Source of the DNA: Seiridium cupressi
Lineage: Eukaryota; Ascomycota; Sordariomycetes; Amphisphaeriales; Sporocadaceae
Reading direction: 5' to 3'
DNA length: 64,000 nucleotides
Assembly (NCBI GenBank): GCA_036674765.1
Contig: JARVKI010000047.1
Location: 248,001 to 312,000 of the forward strand
Positions 1 to 12,757 of the stretch are shown piece by piece. The notes under the pieces were generated by a model. It was not told the origin of the DNA, made no database searches, and saw only the letters and a list, made by a program, of their open reading frames with translations. A program made the translations under genes and the position numbers. The first letter of the stretch is position 1. Each line of letters starts with the position of its first letter.

Positions 1-45
1 GCATGTATTTGGCCCATGATCGTAATTGACTAACCCTAACTTGAG

Positions 46-3000
46 CTTTCACTTTGACCACGTTTAAGCTATCTTCCATGGGCAAGACCTCGCAGAAGCG
101 GTGGATCGAGAGGGTGGAGAAGCGACTGAGCGTCATATCCAGCATGCTCGGCGATATCAAGGCGGTGAAAATGCTGGGGCTCACTGACAAAATGTTTGAC
201 ATCATCGACCGGCTACAACGAATTGAGATTGAGACGTCAATGCGGTTTCGCAAGATTTTCATCGCCCAGGTATTCTTCTGTAAGTGCTGACCGCTTTGAC
301 TGCGAAGATGACCTTGTCGCAGAGATCAAATCCCCTTGCTGACACCACACGCAAGCCAACGCACCGGCCGCCCTTGCGCCTATTGTCACCTTTGCCCTTT
401 ATGTTGGTATCTCGAATGCCAAGAACGACAACACACTTCTTGCTTCGCGGGCGTTCACGTCGCTTTCGCTCATCTCTCTTCTTACAGCATCTGCACTGAC
501 GTTCATTCAGTCAATCCCCTCCATGATTCAATGTTTTGCTTGTTTCGAAAGAATCCAAGAATATTGCCGCCAGCCCGCCAGCCCGTTCGCTGCCCAGGAA
601 CATTTGCCCACTCACTCTAATTTATCGCGGGAGAAGAAGCAAATCCAACTACACCAACTCGAGATGGCCAGTGACAGCAAAAGTTCCTCGCCATTAATTT
701 CATTCTCCAATCAGGGCTTCTCATGGAGCAATTCTGGGCCAGCCATCCTCAAGTGTCTCAACCTTGAAATCCAGCCCAAGAGAATCACCGTGATAGTAGG
801 CCCGACGGGGAGCGGAAAGTCTACGTTACTGCAGAGCATTATAGGAGAAACAGTTGCCTTGGGAGGCCAACCCAAACGGAACTTTTCGGCCGCGGCCTAC
901 TGCTCGCAAACTCCGTGGTTGACAAATGGCACAATACGCGATAACATCATCGGCGCGTCTCCCCTAGACGAGGTCTGGTATACTTCAGTGTTACATGCGT
1001 GCGCACTCGAGGATGACATTGCGCGCCTGGCTCGGGGAGACCGCACCAAAGTCGGAAGCAATGGCGTCAACCTGAGTGGGGGCCAAAGACAGCGTGTGGT
1101 GAGTTGATTGATCGACCGTACACCTCTATGAGTCTTCATGTACTCTACTGACTAAGACAAAGTCTATGGCCCGGGCTGTATACTCCAGGTGCAGACTAGT
1201 CTTGTTTGATGATACCTTCAGTGGTCTGGACTCCCACACGGTGGAGCTGACTGCCGGTCGCCTCTTCGGCCCGGAGGGCTTATTTGTCCGCAATCAGACT
1301 ACTGTCATCATCGCTACTCATTCATGTAAGCGGCGGGAGCAGATTTTGGTGTGAGATGGGATGAATAGCTGCTAACATATAAAGCCGCTGTACTTGCCTT
1401 GGCGGATATTGTCGTAGTGCTCGAAAATGGCAGCGTGGTGAAGGTCGGAAAGTCGCAGGCGCTGAAACAAGCCGCAGAAGAGGATCTTGCAATTTCCAAC
1501 GTGGATTCGACCGATGAATCCGCCCAGGGTGATGAATCTGGAAGCCTACGCGGTTCTAAGTCGACTCAAGCTGCTCAGGCAGACTCTTCGCTAGACCAAG
1601 ACGCCGCTGATGTGACTGACCTGAAACGACAGCAGGGAGACTGGTCGGTATACAGCTACTACTTCAAAGCCGCTGGGAAGTATGAGTTGGCAACCTTCCT
1701 TGCCTTTATGTCATTGTGGACTGTCTGCGAACAATTCTCTGGTATGTACCCCCGGCCAACTAGGAGTTCGAATCCCGGAACGCTGACATGGCCACGAAAG
1801 CGGTATGGCTCAATTGGTGGTCTGATGCGAACGAGACATCTCTAAATCGCCGCGATGGGATGTATCTTGGAGTGTATGCCGGCTTGGGCGTCGCCGCTAG
1901 TGTCTTTATGGGTGCTGCCTGCTGGTGGGTATCTTCAAATCTCTACGTCCGCTTCGTCTACTAAGCCTATAGGTTTCTGTTCATCAACATGATAACAAAA
2001 TCCTCGAGAACCTTCCACCGTGCTCTCCTACTAGCCACGCTACGGCGAGTTCTCCTAAAGTCCGTCGGTTCATCTCGTTCTAATTGTTCTCAGAGCACCC
2101 CTGTACTTCTTCCACGAGACAGATCTTGGATCCATTACAAACCGGTACGTACAACCGATGTGGTTGGGTATATGGTTCAACAACGGAGCCATGTTAATTG
2201 CTTTGTAATTTTAGCTTCAGCCAAGATATGGAGCTCATCGGCCTGGACTTTCCTCTTATCGCCGTGAATTACGTTTCCGGTATGGTTGACTTCGATTTCA
2301 GGGCTGAGTATTCGAGATGCTGACAATCAATGCCAGCCGCGTGTAACTGCATCGCGCAAGTTCTCATTCTTGGTATTTTCACGAAATACCTGGCTGTTAC
2401 CGTCCCATTCGTCCTGGCTCTCGTGGTTATCATACAGCGATTCTACCTACGTACCTCCAGACAGGTGCGTCTGCTGGATATCGAGGCCAAAGCGCCGGTA
2501 TATCTGCACTTCATCGAGACGGCCAGCGGGGCTGCTACCATACGAGCGTTTGGCTGGCAGCATTATTTCCGACGGATGCTTGAGGTCGCCCTGGACCGAT
2601 CCCAGCGCCCGGTGTACCTTCTCTTCAGCGTCCAGCGATGGCTCGCCCTGGTCCTCGACCTGGTGGTCTCGGTCCTCGTGATTATCTTGGTCTCGATTGT
2701 GGTGACATGGAAGAGTTCCTTCGACTCGGGGGCCGTGGGGTTGTCTCTTGTCATTGTCATGATGTTTAACAAAACTCTAATGTCAGTGGTCCAGTACTGG
2801 ACGAGTCTCGAGACATCCGTAGGCGCAGTTGCACGTATCAAGCAGTACGTCGAACTGACAGAATCCGAAGATCGGAGCGACCGCACCCCACAACCCATCC
2901 CTCAGAACTGGCCGTCTTCTGGGGCTATCAGGTTCTCGAATTTGGTGGCGTCTCATTCGTAAGCTCCTCCTCCGTTCGGTCGTAAATGTTTATCTGACCT

Positions 3001-3760
3001 CCCTGTACTAGGCCCGATGGTCATCCCGTGCTTAAGGATATCTCCCTGGACGTAAAAGCGGGGGACCGGGTCGCCATCTGCGGACGATCCGGCGGCGGTA
3101 AGACCTCGCTCGTACTGAGCCTGCTCCAAATGACCAGCATACAGAGCGGGTCGGTTGAGATCGACGGCATCGAAATCTCATCTCTAGCGCCAGTCGAGCT
3201 TCGCCAATGCATCAATGTAGTCCCACAAGACCCCGTTCTCATGCCTGGCTCCGTTCGGTTCAACCTGGATCCATACGGTAGCGCCTCGGAGGATGAAATC
3301 ATCAAGGCTTTGGAAAAGGTTCGACTATGGAGCCGCATCGAGGCCTTGGGCGGGCTTGATTCAGAGCTCGACAATGCTTCCTGGTCTGCGGGCGAAAGGC
3401 AACTACTGTGCTTGGCGAGAGCCATGGTGCGAAAGAGCCGGTTGCTGCTGCTCGATGAAGCGACTAGCAGGTCTGTCCACATCACTCATGCGCTATGCCT
3501 TTATCAAGTCCTTATCTTACTGACTTTATCCATATTACAGTGTTGACCCACAGACTGAGATTCTCATGCAGGATGTGATCGCCACCGGGTTCCCTAATTG
3601 CACGGTCCTCTCGGTGATGCATAGACTGAACACCATCAGGCGGTTTGACAAGGTGATAGTACTCCACGAAGGTGAAATTGTGGATTATGATGAACCGAAC
3701 ACGCTACTCGCCAAGGAGTCGAGGTTGCTTGAGATGTATAAGGCCGGAGGCTACCAATGA
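46..3760 (+). CDS. ABCC-type (MRP/multidrug-resistance-like) ABC transporter, 5' truncated by window edge
   Basis: ATP-driven membrane exporter of the full-length ABCC family; substrate unknown. Exons: 46-279, 356-1098, 1163-1325, 1385-1741, 1801-1924, 1973-2044, 2094-2144, 2215-2279, 2337-2958, 3012-3470, 3541-3760. All junctions keep frame and give about 1035 C-terminal residues of an expected ~1450-1500. The order is the end of membrane domain 1, NBD1 (Walker A GPTGSGKST, signature LSGGQRQRV, Walker B LVLFDD), an acidic linker near 1500-1620, membrane domain 2 (including GSITNRFSQDMELI), and NBD2 (Walker A GRSGGGKTS, a diverged signature WSAGERQLL, Walker B LLLLDEATS). The 5' exons lie left of the window; base 45 ends an intron. 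The intron 2045-2093 only keeps frame with a GC donor. No stop or frameshift remains after splicing, so I call it intact rather than a pseudogene. The family is sure, the function inferred. Confidence 0.9.
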
Positions 3761-4620
3761 CTGGCGTAGTCCGATAGGCAGGGCGCCAACTTCACTCGAG
3801 TTTTAGTAGATTCTTTTCTTTTCTTACATGGAAAGCGCTACCAGCTTCCAGGTGCCACAGGCAAACTGGTATATCTCACATGTAATTCCATTCTAATCAC
3901 TCATTTAGAGATAAGGCATCTCAATGTTATTCTTACGGGTAGCTCTCTGTCACATTTTTCTCGATCAGAAATCTCATCTTACCCAGCGAAACCGTCCTGG
4001 GTGGATCAGGAGGCCAACACAACCCATAGAGATATCACCAGAAGACTTGGATACAAAGTCTTTCAATGGAATAGAGCCTCTCCTACTATCCGATTAACTC
4101 ATTATTGTCACATGTGAATGTACAGCTACCGTGTTTGTGGCATTCTTCTGGATGTCCTCCCTAGTCAGGTCCCCAACATGCATCTACATTTTGCTGCGGA
4201 AACGGCCAACGCACGCAGGTGGCCTGCTCGGCATAATAACCTTGATCATGGCAGACATGAACAGCCCAAGAATAAATGTAATTGCAACTTCTTGTCTGTC
4301 AGAATACTTATCAAGGCCGTCGATCAACAAGAGGTATGTTAGAGACAGATCAGGATCGCCGAGGTGGACCAATGTTTCGAAGGTATGTGTTATATTCACG
4401 TCCTACGGTAGCGATAATTATTTGTTCTCGAGCTCATACATATCCTTTCACATTTTGATTACACATATCAACTATGATGGCTTTAAATCATATATCTAGC
4501 CACGGAATAGATTCCAAGGCACAGAAATGGGTCGACCATATGAAACGCATCTGGAGTCACAGTGTCAAACAACACAACCCACAAAGTGATCGACTGACTG
4601 ATTAACCTGCTCGCTGCTCG
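3761..4620. other. intergenic, convergent 3' ends
   Basis: This AT-rich stretch lies between the stop of the ABC transporter and the stop of the minus-strand secreted protein, so it should hold two 3' UTRs and poly(A) signals. Only short unconvincing open frames are present and I see no gene. Confidence 0.6.
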
Positions 4621-5235
4621 CTACGCTAATACAAAATCCACACAACTTTCATAGGTCTGTTGTGCAGCTGTACCGAACCAGAACCACTGGAGAACACAAG
4701 CACCGGCCTCTGCACACTGCCCGGCCTCCAACTGCGGGATTGTGACGGCAAAATTGGTGTTGTTTGCTGGCAACACTGCCAGGCTCTCATCCGCGTAACT
4801 GTCGAACTCGATCAGAGGATCACCAATCACGGTATTGGTCGCCGTATCCACAACCGAGACATTCATGGGACCCTCGTGCGGGATGGGTATGATGGCTTCA
4901 AAATTCACCACCTGACCGGGGGTGAAACTCTGTACTAGATCGACGTTATCCTCAAACTTGGCACCACGGCAGAGATCAAGTTGACCTGGAAGGTGTCAGT
5001 CAGTAAAACTTCGCATCTGGAAAGTGTGTGTTTATTACTTACAGGCTGAGGTGGTACCGAAAACATCCTCAAGAGGAATGGTGGCGTCAGCGTCGACGTT
5101 TGCAACGGCCTGTGCACCGCAGGCGGCTTGCATTGCGGCGCCAGGAAGGCGTGCCGGTGGCGATGTGATGTTGCCGTGAGCAGATGCACCTGTCGCGAGC
5201 ACCGCTGCTGCGCATATGAACGAAGTTGAACGCAT
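4621..5235 (-). CDS. secreted His-brace protein, LPMO-like / chitin-binding type-4-like
   Basis: Two exons (5235-5043 and 4985-4621, intron 57 nt) encode 185 aa. Residues 1-19 form a signal peptide ending ASA, so the mature protein starts with His20. Copper monooxygenases of the LPMO superfamily bind copper through such an N-terminal His; a second His (H101, in IPHEGP) is placed to complete the brace. Six cysteines (C39, C65, C70, C155, C161, C179) fit three disulfides, and an aromatic QWFWFG and a QTYESC tail follow. From memory it resembles small fungal proteins labelled chitin-binding type-4, about 190 aa. No carbohydrate-binding module or GPI tail is visible. It may act on polysaccharide or be a non-oxidative copper binder like other LPMO relatives; activity is inferred. 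The start is the only ATG before the signal peptide. Confidence 0.8.
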
Positions 5236-6821
5236 ATTGATTTTGCTACTGTTAAACGAGTGACCAGCACGAAGGAATCGAATAGAAAGAATAAAAGAGC
5301 GACTAGTGGTAATGGAAGAAGACCAGGCGAAGGTAGATGGGACGACGACATGAACTTAGATCACCTATATTGTAGAGAACAGTCGTCCGTGCCAGAAGCC
5401 GAAAAAACCCATGCCTTGTCAAGTGCGTCCTTGAAACTGGCGATCATTCTTGGACAATGGCAGTCTTGTAACTCTGCCAAGAGAATCGTCTACGGCAGCA
5501 AACTCCGCCAAGAGAATTGCCTATGGCAGCAAACCCCGTCCTGTCACAAAAGTGCTTCATGCCATGCCGCGCTGCTAGTGTCCCACATGATGGACAGGAT
5601 GAGATGCAGTTCTCCCGCACGAGAACCACGGATTTACAGACGGAATATTCCGAACCTCCATTGTTGACGCTCACGGACCGACTTCTTAGCGCTATATTGA
5701 AGTGCCGTAAACTCCTGCTTCAGACTGAACCGTCGCACCCCTGAAACTTGAGCTCGGGTCGGCTATACTCGAACCAGATTAGCCGTGTTCATAGGGCTGA
5801 ATTGTGCAATGGTGCTGCCGTCAATGTAGTGTTCATTCGTGTCGCTTTAATGTCCGGATCGCTGCTGTCTCTCGGAATCGGTCTCTTTTCTGGCTTATAC
5901 ACGTTTGGGCTTTCCTGTCGCATGAACTAAATATCAATATCACTTTTGAATCTCGCCTCGACTTATTCCAGCCGATCTAGACGTTCTTAAGCACATTTGA
6001 TGGATATGGCTGAAGGTGAATTTTGGTCCAATGCAGAAATATCGCCTTGTGTTCCGGTATATACATGCAATCAACAATGGCGGCATCTGACGCTCCGGAA
6101 GGATGTTGCTGGGTGGGTGATGTCGCACATTCCGCATCAGACAGGCTCTACCAGTTTCCTCCGTCTTGAAAACATAATTGGATTAGCGCATAAAGTTCTG
6201 CCGCCGAGGCAATATATCGCGTAGAAGTACATCTCTGAAATCTTGAAAGTTGTGTTTGTTGATAGCGTTATACGTGGTGACCATTGGTCGTTCAATGGAT
6301 CAACGTAGATGTGTGGGAATTTTGACAGGTGCGCTCCAATATCTACTTGCCCAGTGGGCCGACGTAGTCCACGATTATGGTATGTGCTATATAGTTCGTG
6401 GCCCCGTCCCATTATGAGTGGCCTATTCCTATCTAATTAGGCGATGCATAGGTATAGATGAAAGTGGTGAAAAGCTGGCTCACAGAAGAAAAGAGAAGGA
6501 AAGAATACAACTGGCTGACTGGTATGGCCGCTACGGCATCACTCACTTTTCGCTAGCGCATTGGGCAAACTGCCAATGAGGTACTTGCAGCTGAAGTGCA
6601 GCGGGACCCCTGTCAGTTATTTCAGCCTTCCAGATCCCTGTAAAATTTATTGCGGGGGAGGGGTAATTCTTCACAGTTGCGACAGCGGGACAAATTTTTA
6701 AGGAATCCAGAGCGGTCGTTCGAGTGCGCGCCTCTCTCTCTCTCTCCTCTAGGACCATCCGTCCTCGAGTCGTCACCCGACTCTATACCTATTCTGATTG
6801 CTAATCCTCAACAAGGCCACG
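5236..6821. other. intergenic region, divergent promoters
   Basis: The region separates the minus-strand secreted protein from the plus-strand purine gene, so it should contain both promoters. A CT-rich tract at about 6732-6746 lies roughly 80 nt before the purine start codon, typical of fungal core promoters. Open frames here are short and overlap on both strands; I see no gene. Confidence 0.55.
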
Positions 6822-9287
6822 ATGTCGGTTGTCGAGTACCCCTTGCGCGTGCTGCTGATAGGCAATGGAGGCCGCGAGAACGCCATTGCCTGGAAGCTGA
6901 GCCAGTCTCCGAGTAAGTGCTGAAAACAAGTCATCTCGCCGATGCACTGATCCTATACAGCTTGAATCTCTGTGTATATACCAAACTGACCCTGTCCTTA
7001 CCAATTAGATGTCGAGTCCATTATCGCAGTCCCTGGCAATGGAGGCACGGCAACCACACCCAAGACCAAGAATGTCGAGTCCGTCTCTCCAGAGGACTTT
7101 CCCAAGCTCCTAGAGCTAGCCAAGCAGGAAAACATCAACTTCGTCGTGCCAGGGCCCGAAGCACCATTGGTGGCTGGCGCTGTCGACTTCTTCTCCAAGG
7201 CTGGCATTCCGAGTTTCGGCCCATCCAAGGCCGCCGCCCGGATGGAAGGCAGCAAGACTTTCTCCAAAGATTTCATGAAGAAGTGGGACATCCCGACCGC
7301 CGCGTTCGAAAACTTTAGCGATTACGAAAAGGCCTGGCAATACCTCGACTCGATCAGTCACGATGTTGTGATCAAGGCCGACGGTCTAGCTGCAGGGAAG
7401 GGTGTCATTATTCCGACTACCAAGGAGGAAGCGCACCAAGCGCTAAAGGACATCATGTTGAACAAGGAGTTCGGCTCGGCCGGAGACGAAGTCGTCATCG
7501 AAGAGTTTCTTGCCGGGGACGAGCTCAGTGTTTTGACCTTCTGTGATGGCTCTCGCATCAAGTCCTTCCCTCCAGCACAAGACCACAAGAGAGTGGGCGA
7601 TGGCGACCAGGGACTCAATACTGGAGGAATGGGCTGTTATGCGCCTACGAACATCGCCACGCCGGAGCTCATCGCCGAGATGGACCGCATTATACAGTCC
7701 ACTATTGATGGCTTGCGAAAGGACAATCTTACTTTCAAGGGCATCCTCTTCACTGGCTTCATGATCACCGCCTCTGGACCGAAGGTACTGGAGTACAATG
7801 TGCGATTCGGAGATCCTGAAGTACAGACTGTCATGCCGCTTCTCTCCAAGGACACTGATCTCGCATTGATAATGGAGGCCTGTATCAATGGTAACTTGGA
7901 TAGGAGCGACCTCGTCTTCCAGGTGGAGGACAGCTTCAGCACCACGGTAGTCGTTGCTGCTGGTGGCTATCCGGAAGCCTATGCAAAGGGCGATGAGATG
8001 AAAGTTCAGGACCCTTCCAGTGGTATCAACATTTTCCACGCGGGAACCAAGTTAAGAGACGGAAAGCTTGTCACCGCTGGTGGCCGTGTTATTGCGGCAA
8101 CCGCCACAGGAGAAAGTCTCAGGGCAGCTGTCGACAGAGCTTACGAGGGTGTTAAGCTCATCGAGTTTAACAAAATGTACTATCGCAAAGACATTGCCCA
8201 CCGTGCCTTTCGGCCTACTTCTGATACTAAGAAGGCGCTTACCTATGCCCAAGCTGGCGTCAACATCGAAGCCGGCAACCAATTCGTGGAGCGCATCAAG
8301 AGGGCAGTGCGTTCCACAGCAATCCCAGGCGCCGACGCAGAGATCGGTGGCTTTGGCGGCGAGGTCGATTTGCCTGGAGCTGGCTATGCTGCTGCCGGTC
8401 TCACCTTAGTAGGTGCCATTGATGGTGTGGGTACCAAGCTCATGATTGCCCAATCGACAAAGAAGCACGACACCGTTGGTATCGATTTGGTAGCCATGAA
8501 TGTAAACGATCTTGTCGTTCAGGGCGCCAAGCCCCTCATGTTCCTGGATTACATCGGATGCAGCAAGCTCGACCCCGAGGCATCGGCTGCTTTCGTCGAG
8601 GGTGTGTGCAGTGGCTGTATCCAAGCCGGCTGCGCTCTGGTGGGTGGAGAAACGGCTGAGATGCCTGGCATGTACCAGGGGGACGACTATGATGCAGCTG
8701 GATGTGCTGTTGGCATCCTGGAGTCGAGCAATCGCCTTCCACGATTAGATGCAATGGCCGAGGGTGATATCCTCATTGGCCTTGCATCTAACGGCGTTCA
8801 CTCCAACGGATTTTCGTTGGTGCGACGCATTCTGAAAGAAGCGAAACTCGATTACTCAGCTGCCGCCCCTTGGGATAACAGTGGAGTGACTGTAGGCGAT
8901 TCGCTCTTGACACCCACCAAGGTGTATGTCAAGCCGTTGTTGAAGGTGGTGGCTAAGCTCAAGGGTCTTGCTCACATCACAGGGGGTGGCCTGACGGAAA
9001 ATGTCCCAAGAATGCTTCCCAAGTCGCTTGCAGCGGAGATTGATGTTTCTAGCTGGCAATTACCGTCCGTATTTCAGTGGTTGAAGAAGGCCGGCAATGT
9101 AGAAGGAGCAGAGATGGCGAGAGCGTTCAACACCGGTGTGGGCATGGTGGGCGTGGTTGCATCATCGGAGTTGGATGAGGTTACTCGAATCCTAAAGGAG
9201 GAGGGCGAGACCGTCTATACAATTGGCAAGTTGGTGCCACGTTCCAACGAGGGTTGCATTCTTAAGGGTTTGGAGTCATGGAATTAG
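6822..9287 (+). CDS. ADE5,7: bifunctional purine biosynthesis protein: GAR synthetase / AIR synthetase
   Basis: Catalyses two steps of cytosolic de novo purine synthesis: phosphoribosylamine to GAR (GARS) and FGAM to AIR (AIRS). Exons 6822-6912 and 7009-9287 (intron 96 nt, branch site CTGAC) encode 789 aa, the usual length for the fungal two-domain enzyme. The N-terminal half begins [13 protein letters not shown] and carries the ATP-grasp stretch [12 protein letters not shown] near residues 149-162 and [10 protein letters not shown]. The AIRS half begins near residue 441 ([10 protein letters not shown]) and shows [10 protein letters not shown] and GGETAEMPG. No GART domain follows, as expected in fungi. 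The start ATG directly precedes the nucleotide-binding strand and is the only one that keeps the first exon in frame. It is intact, with nothing odd. Confidence 0.97.
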
Positions 9288-10099
9288 AGGAATAGATAAA
9301 ATTGACTCGGCGTATTGCATGATCGCAACACGAAAACAAATTCTGCAGTTTCCCTGTTCGAATTTGTGATACCTGGCAGACTTATCTGCGAAATATTAAT
9401 CTTAATCGACAGCAACATAACTGAGACAAATCGCCGTATGCGGTTAGGCATTTAGAAAACGGCAGATTCCAGTGCCCAAACGCTAGCCTATTGATGACAC
9501 TTGGACCAGGCCATATGTCGAACTCTTCCCATGGATTTGAACTGACTTGTGCAAGGAGACCAATATGTTTTCATACTCTAGTGCAAATATGCCAGCCCCG
9601 TCTGACGATCAGATGGAAAACTATGAGAAGGTAACTGGCGCGGAGCATTCTCAGTAGGTGTGGCATTGACGACGTTCATTGGGTCATGTCAAAAATTGAC
9701 AATAGACTACAATTATTTACATCTTCGGCAAGAGGCTGAAACCCATTCGTCCCACGACACATTAGTTTGAGCTTCGTGAAAGTAGAGGGCTTTTCTATAT
9801 GTGTATTTCAGCGCACCGCTACTGAGGCAGCGCTAAGTTCGACTCTTGGCTTAAGCCCCGTATGGACTAGGGGATTCCCAATACGTACCAGTTACGTTCG
9901 GTGCCTTTTAAGGGACTAAAGAGGAGGAGGGAGGAACATCGTAGCTTCTTTGATAGAATGTGAGGCTAGCTGGGTTGCTTGGAAGTAGGCCAAGAGGTGA
10001 CGCCATCCAAACATAGGTCTAGCACAGAACAAGGGCATCCGGAGTCAAGAATCGACTGTACTTCCTTCCTTATCCAAAATTGGTTCCGTTAGATAGGGC
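9288..10099. other. intergenic, convergent 3' ends
   Basis: The stretch lies between the stop of ADE5,7 and the stop of the minus-strand C2H2-type gene. It is AT-rich just after the purine stop. No open frame of note, tRNA or repeat was recognised. Confidence 0.6.
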
Positions 10100-12697
10100 T
10101 TATAAAGTATCGTCATCCATGTTGTTGAACGGTTCATTGCCATGGCACATAGGATCATGAAAACCCGGCCATTTCAACGATAATCTAGCCGGGTCTACTG
10201 TGGTGTTCACCACTGGAGCCTGAGTCGACGGCCCTCCCGCCGAGTAAGGCTTCGACCCGGTTGCGCTGCCGTATCCGGAGTCCACGAACGTCTTGTCGTC
10301 TCTTGGAATGTTCGGCTCGGAGCCGTTGGAATCTTCTTCATACACCGTCGGTAATATGACACCGCGAAGCTCAAAGTCGAGATGCACGATCCGACTGGCT
10401 ATGTCATATGCGTTTCCTTTGTCGGTTAGGAACTTGCAAGCCACGCGAGTTTTTCGTTGGCCTTCATCGTCCTCTGAGTCATTTGCCGGCAGTAAGGAGC
10501 GCAGGAAGTCTTCAACAGTTGATTTGATAGACTGTGATAGGACCTGTGTCACTCGCATTCGGCCCTGCTCCGTGAAACTGAGTGTCTTATCTTCGTTAAC
10601 GACAAAACCAGTGCCCTGTTTCAACCCGAGTTGATTAATATCGTTGCCTAGGACTTTCGGTATCTGGCGGTCGACAAAACCACTGAGGCATAAAGCATCA
10701 CAGTTTCGCGCGATTTGGTCGCTTTCGACCTCTGATAATTGGCCACTGACAGTCCCTGAAATATCTGCCGTCGTGGTTCTGGTGGTTTGCGCGATGGTGC
10801 CCTCACAAACTATACTTTGTTAGTTTTCCCCTCATGTAAAGCGACGTAGAGTGACCAAATGACGTACATGATGAAGGATAAAGGTCGCGACGAACTTCGG
10901 GAAAGAGTATGGAATAGACTTCAGCCCACTTCTCGGTTTCAGCCTTCCCCTGGAATCGATTCTTGTCATGGAGTTGGCCAAGCTTTGCTTGAATGCCGTC
11001 GTCCACTGGAGGAACTTGTACGCAATTGGTTATGTGTTTCTCTTGAGCCTTTTCTGTGAAGAATCTTCGTTGACAACAACTACATCGTAGCGGGGGCAAA
11101 TGCCTACGACGAAGGTGCTCCCTACTTGCAATCAGTCGATGCTTTCTATTAAAGCCTATGGCATTTCTTCAACCTACTTCAACCTTCTGACAGATGGCCA
11201 GCTGGCCTTGCACTCCTTCAGATGATTGCTCCCAGGATTATGCTGGACAAATGGACAAGCCAGCTTAAGAGGAGGTGCGATAAAGTCGGTCTTGCCTGTA
11301 TCTGGTATTCTTCCCCCTGGTGGATCATCGTCGCCGCCATCCCCATTACCGTCCCCACCCTTGTCGGGGGAGGGCTTTCCTACGTTGCGACGAGATCTCT
11401 TGGTCGGCGGTTCGCCTGGAACACTTGCTGACCCTCTTTTGTGGCCGCTCCCTTGATTGGGCGTGTCCTGGGCGTCCTGATGCGCTGTACGCTGCGGGGT
11501 TGTGGTGTTGATACCACGAAACAAAAATAGGCGTAGTCCATTGCGCAGAGCTGTTATCAACTGTGACTTGGCCGCCGCAGGAAGCCCGAGTCCTCTGGCA
11601 TCATCTGGTCTGACCAAAGATTCCGCGTTGCCGCGTGAAGCTGGATATCGTGTTGCCGTAGGCGACACCGGCCCCTCCGTCCTTGAGGGCTTGCTAAAGG
11701 AACCACTACTGGCTAGGTGACTTCCTAATTGCCCGATTGGCCGGGGTTTTATAGGAAGACGTAACAGTGATTCGTCGGCTAGAAACTTATCGGGGTTCAT
11801 ACAATGGAGGATGGCCGGATCAGCACGGACGTGATCGCTTATATGATCCATGCGCGATCTAAATATTTCCGAAAGCGGCTTGCTTCCCGGACCATGATAC
11901 TGGCATCCTCTTTCACATAGGGGATGATGATCATGGGGCCCGAGAGCATCCGACAGAACGTCCCAGGTCCTATCACAGAACCAGCAGCCTAGCTTTTGTG
12001 GCGTATGATTGAAAAGATGTGTTGCAAGGACATGCTCGATGTACGGCACAGGATCTTGGTAGTGGAACTTGTGAGGACACTGGTTGTGGCCGCTGAATTC
12101 GCATGGCAGCAGCAATCCCGAGTCCCTGGACTTGCCCGGCACCCACGAAGCCGAGTGCGAAACCAACGGGAGCTGAGACTCGCGTCGCGCGGTATCGTCC
12201 CGGGGGCTCTGTAAGTCAGGGATTGGAGCCGACCCAGGTCCGGCGGCAATATCGCTGCCGTAACCACTATCTTGGAACTTGGATGCTATCGAGCCATGGA
12301 TTGAGCCCTGCAACAATTCGTTCTGCTCTAGGGAGACTTCAGCGCGTGCAATAGGTTCGACGGTCAGAGCGAATGCTCCGTTGCTGGTTGTCGTTGCTGC
12401 GGAAGGAGAACACGGCGCCCCCGAGCCAGTAGGTCCAGTACGCGCATCAGGGAGATGTCTGCTGGGTCGCCGACGTCTGGCTCTGCTATAATTATCCCTG
12501 GGTTTGATTGTAAACCCATTCAAACGAGCAATAATGAGGTCGCCATCACTCTCAAGGTACTGAGATATTGGATGGGCGTAGGTTTTATCTGCTCCGTGAG
12601 GTTCGCCATGTTCTGTCTGGTTGGAGCGACCTGAGGGGAGAGCCCTTGCAATGGGCTGACCCGGCGATAGATCCCCCTTGAACTGGTAGGAGACCAT
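10100..12697 (-). CDS. large C2H2-type fungal protein of unknown role
   Basis: Three exons (12697-11178, 11121-10868, 10809-10100; introns 56 and 58 nt) give 827 aa. The first ~470 residues are low-complexity (Ser/Pro/Gly, GDGNGDGGDDD) with a Cys/His segment around CEFSGHNQCPHKFHY and CWFCDRTW. The conserved core spans the first intron: LACPFVQHNP, then VRRLKEHLRRRH, then CSCCQRRFF with a downstream H and C, followed by EKWAEVYSILFPE. Ascomycetes have many proteins with this degenerate zinc-binding ACPF...VKEHLRR..C..C arrangement and a W..(Y/I)..LFP tail; their role is mostly unknown. The open frame extends 60 nt upstream to 12757 but only from TTG, so the ATG at 12697 is chosen. An upstream 5' exon cannot be excluded. 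Confidence 0.75.
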
Positions 12698-12757
12698 TCT
12701 AAAGCCAAGCCGGGGTAATGGGAGAGGAATGAACGATGATGGAAGTTTTAAGAACAA

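Noticed and set aside
1765..1785. GTTCGAATCC resembling a tRNA B box
   Set aside because: It lies within an intron of the ABC transporter and no A box or cloverleaf can be formed around it.
46..3760. ABC transporter as a pseudogene, because its reading frame is broken in many places
   Set aside because: All breaks are explained by ten short introns with correct phase and branch sites; the spliced protein has both nucleotide-binding domains intact.
7443..8039. 198-codon minus-strand frame inside ADE5,7
   Set aside because: It is a codon-bias shadow of a strongly supported gene on the other strand and has no recognisable motif.
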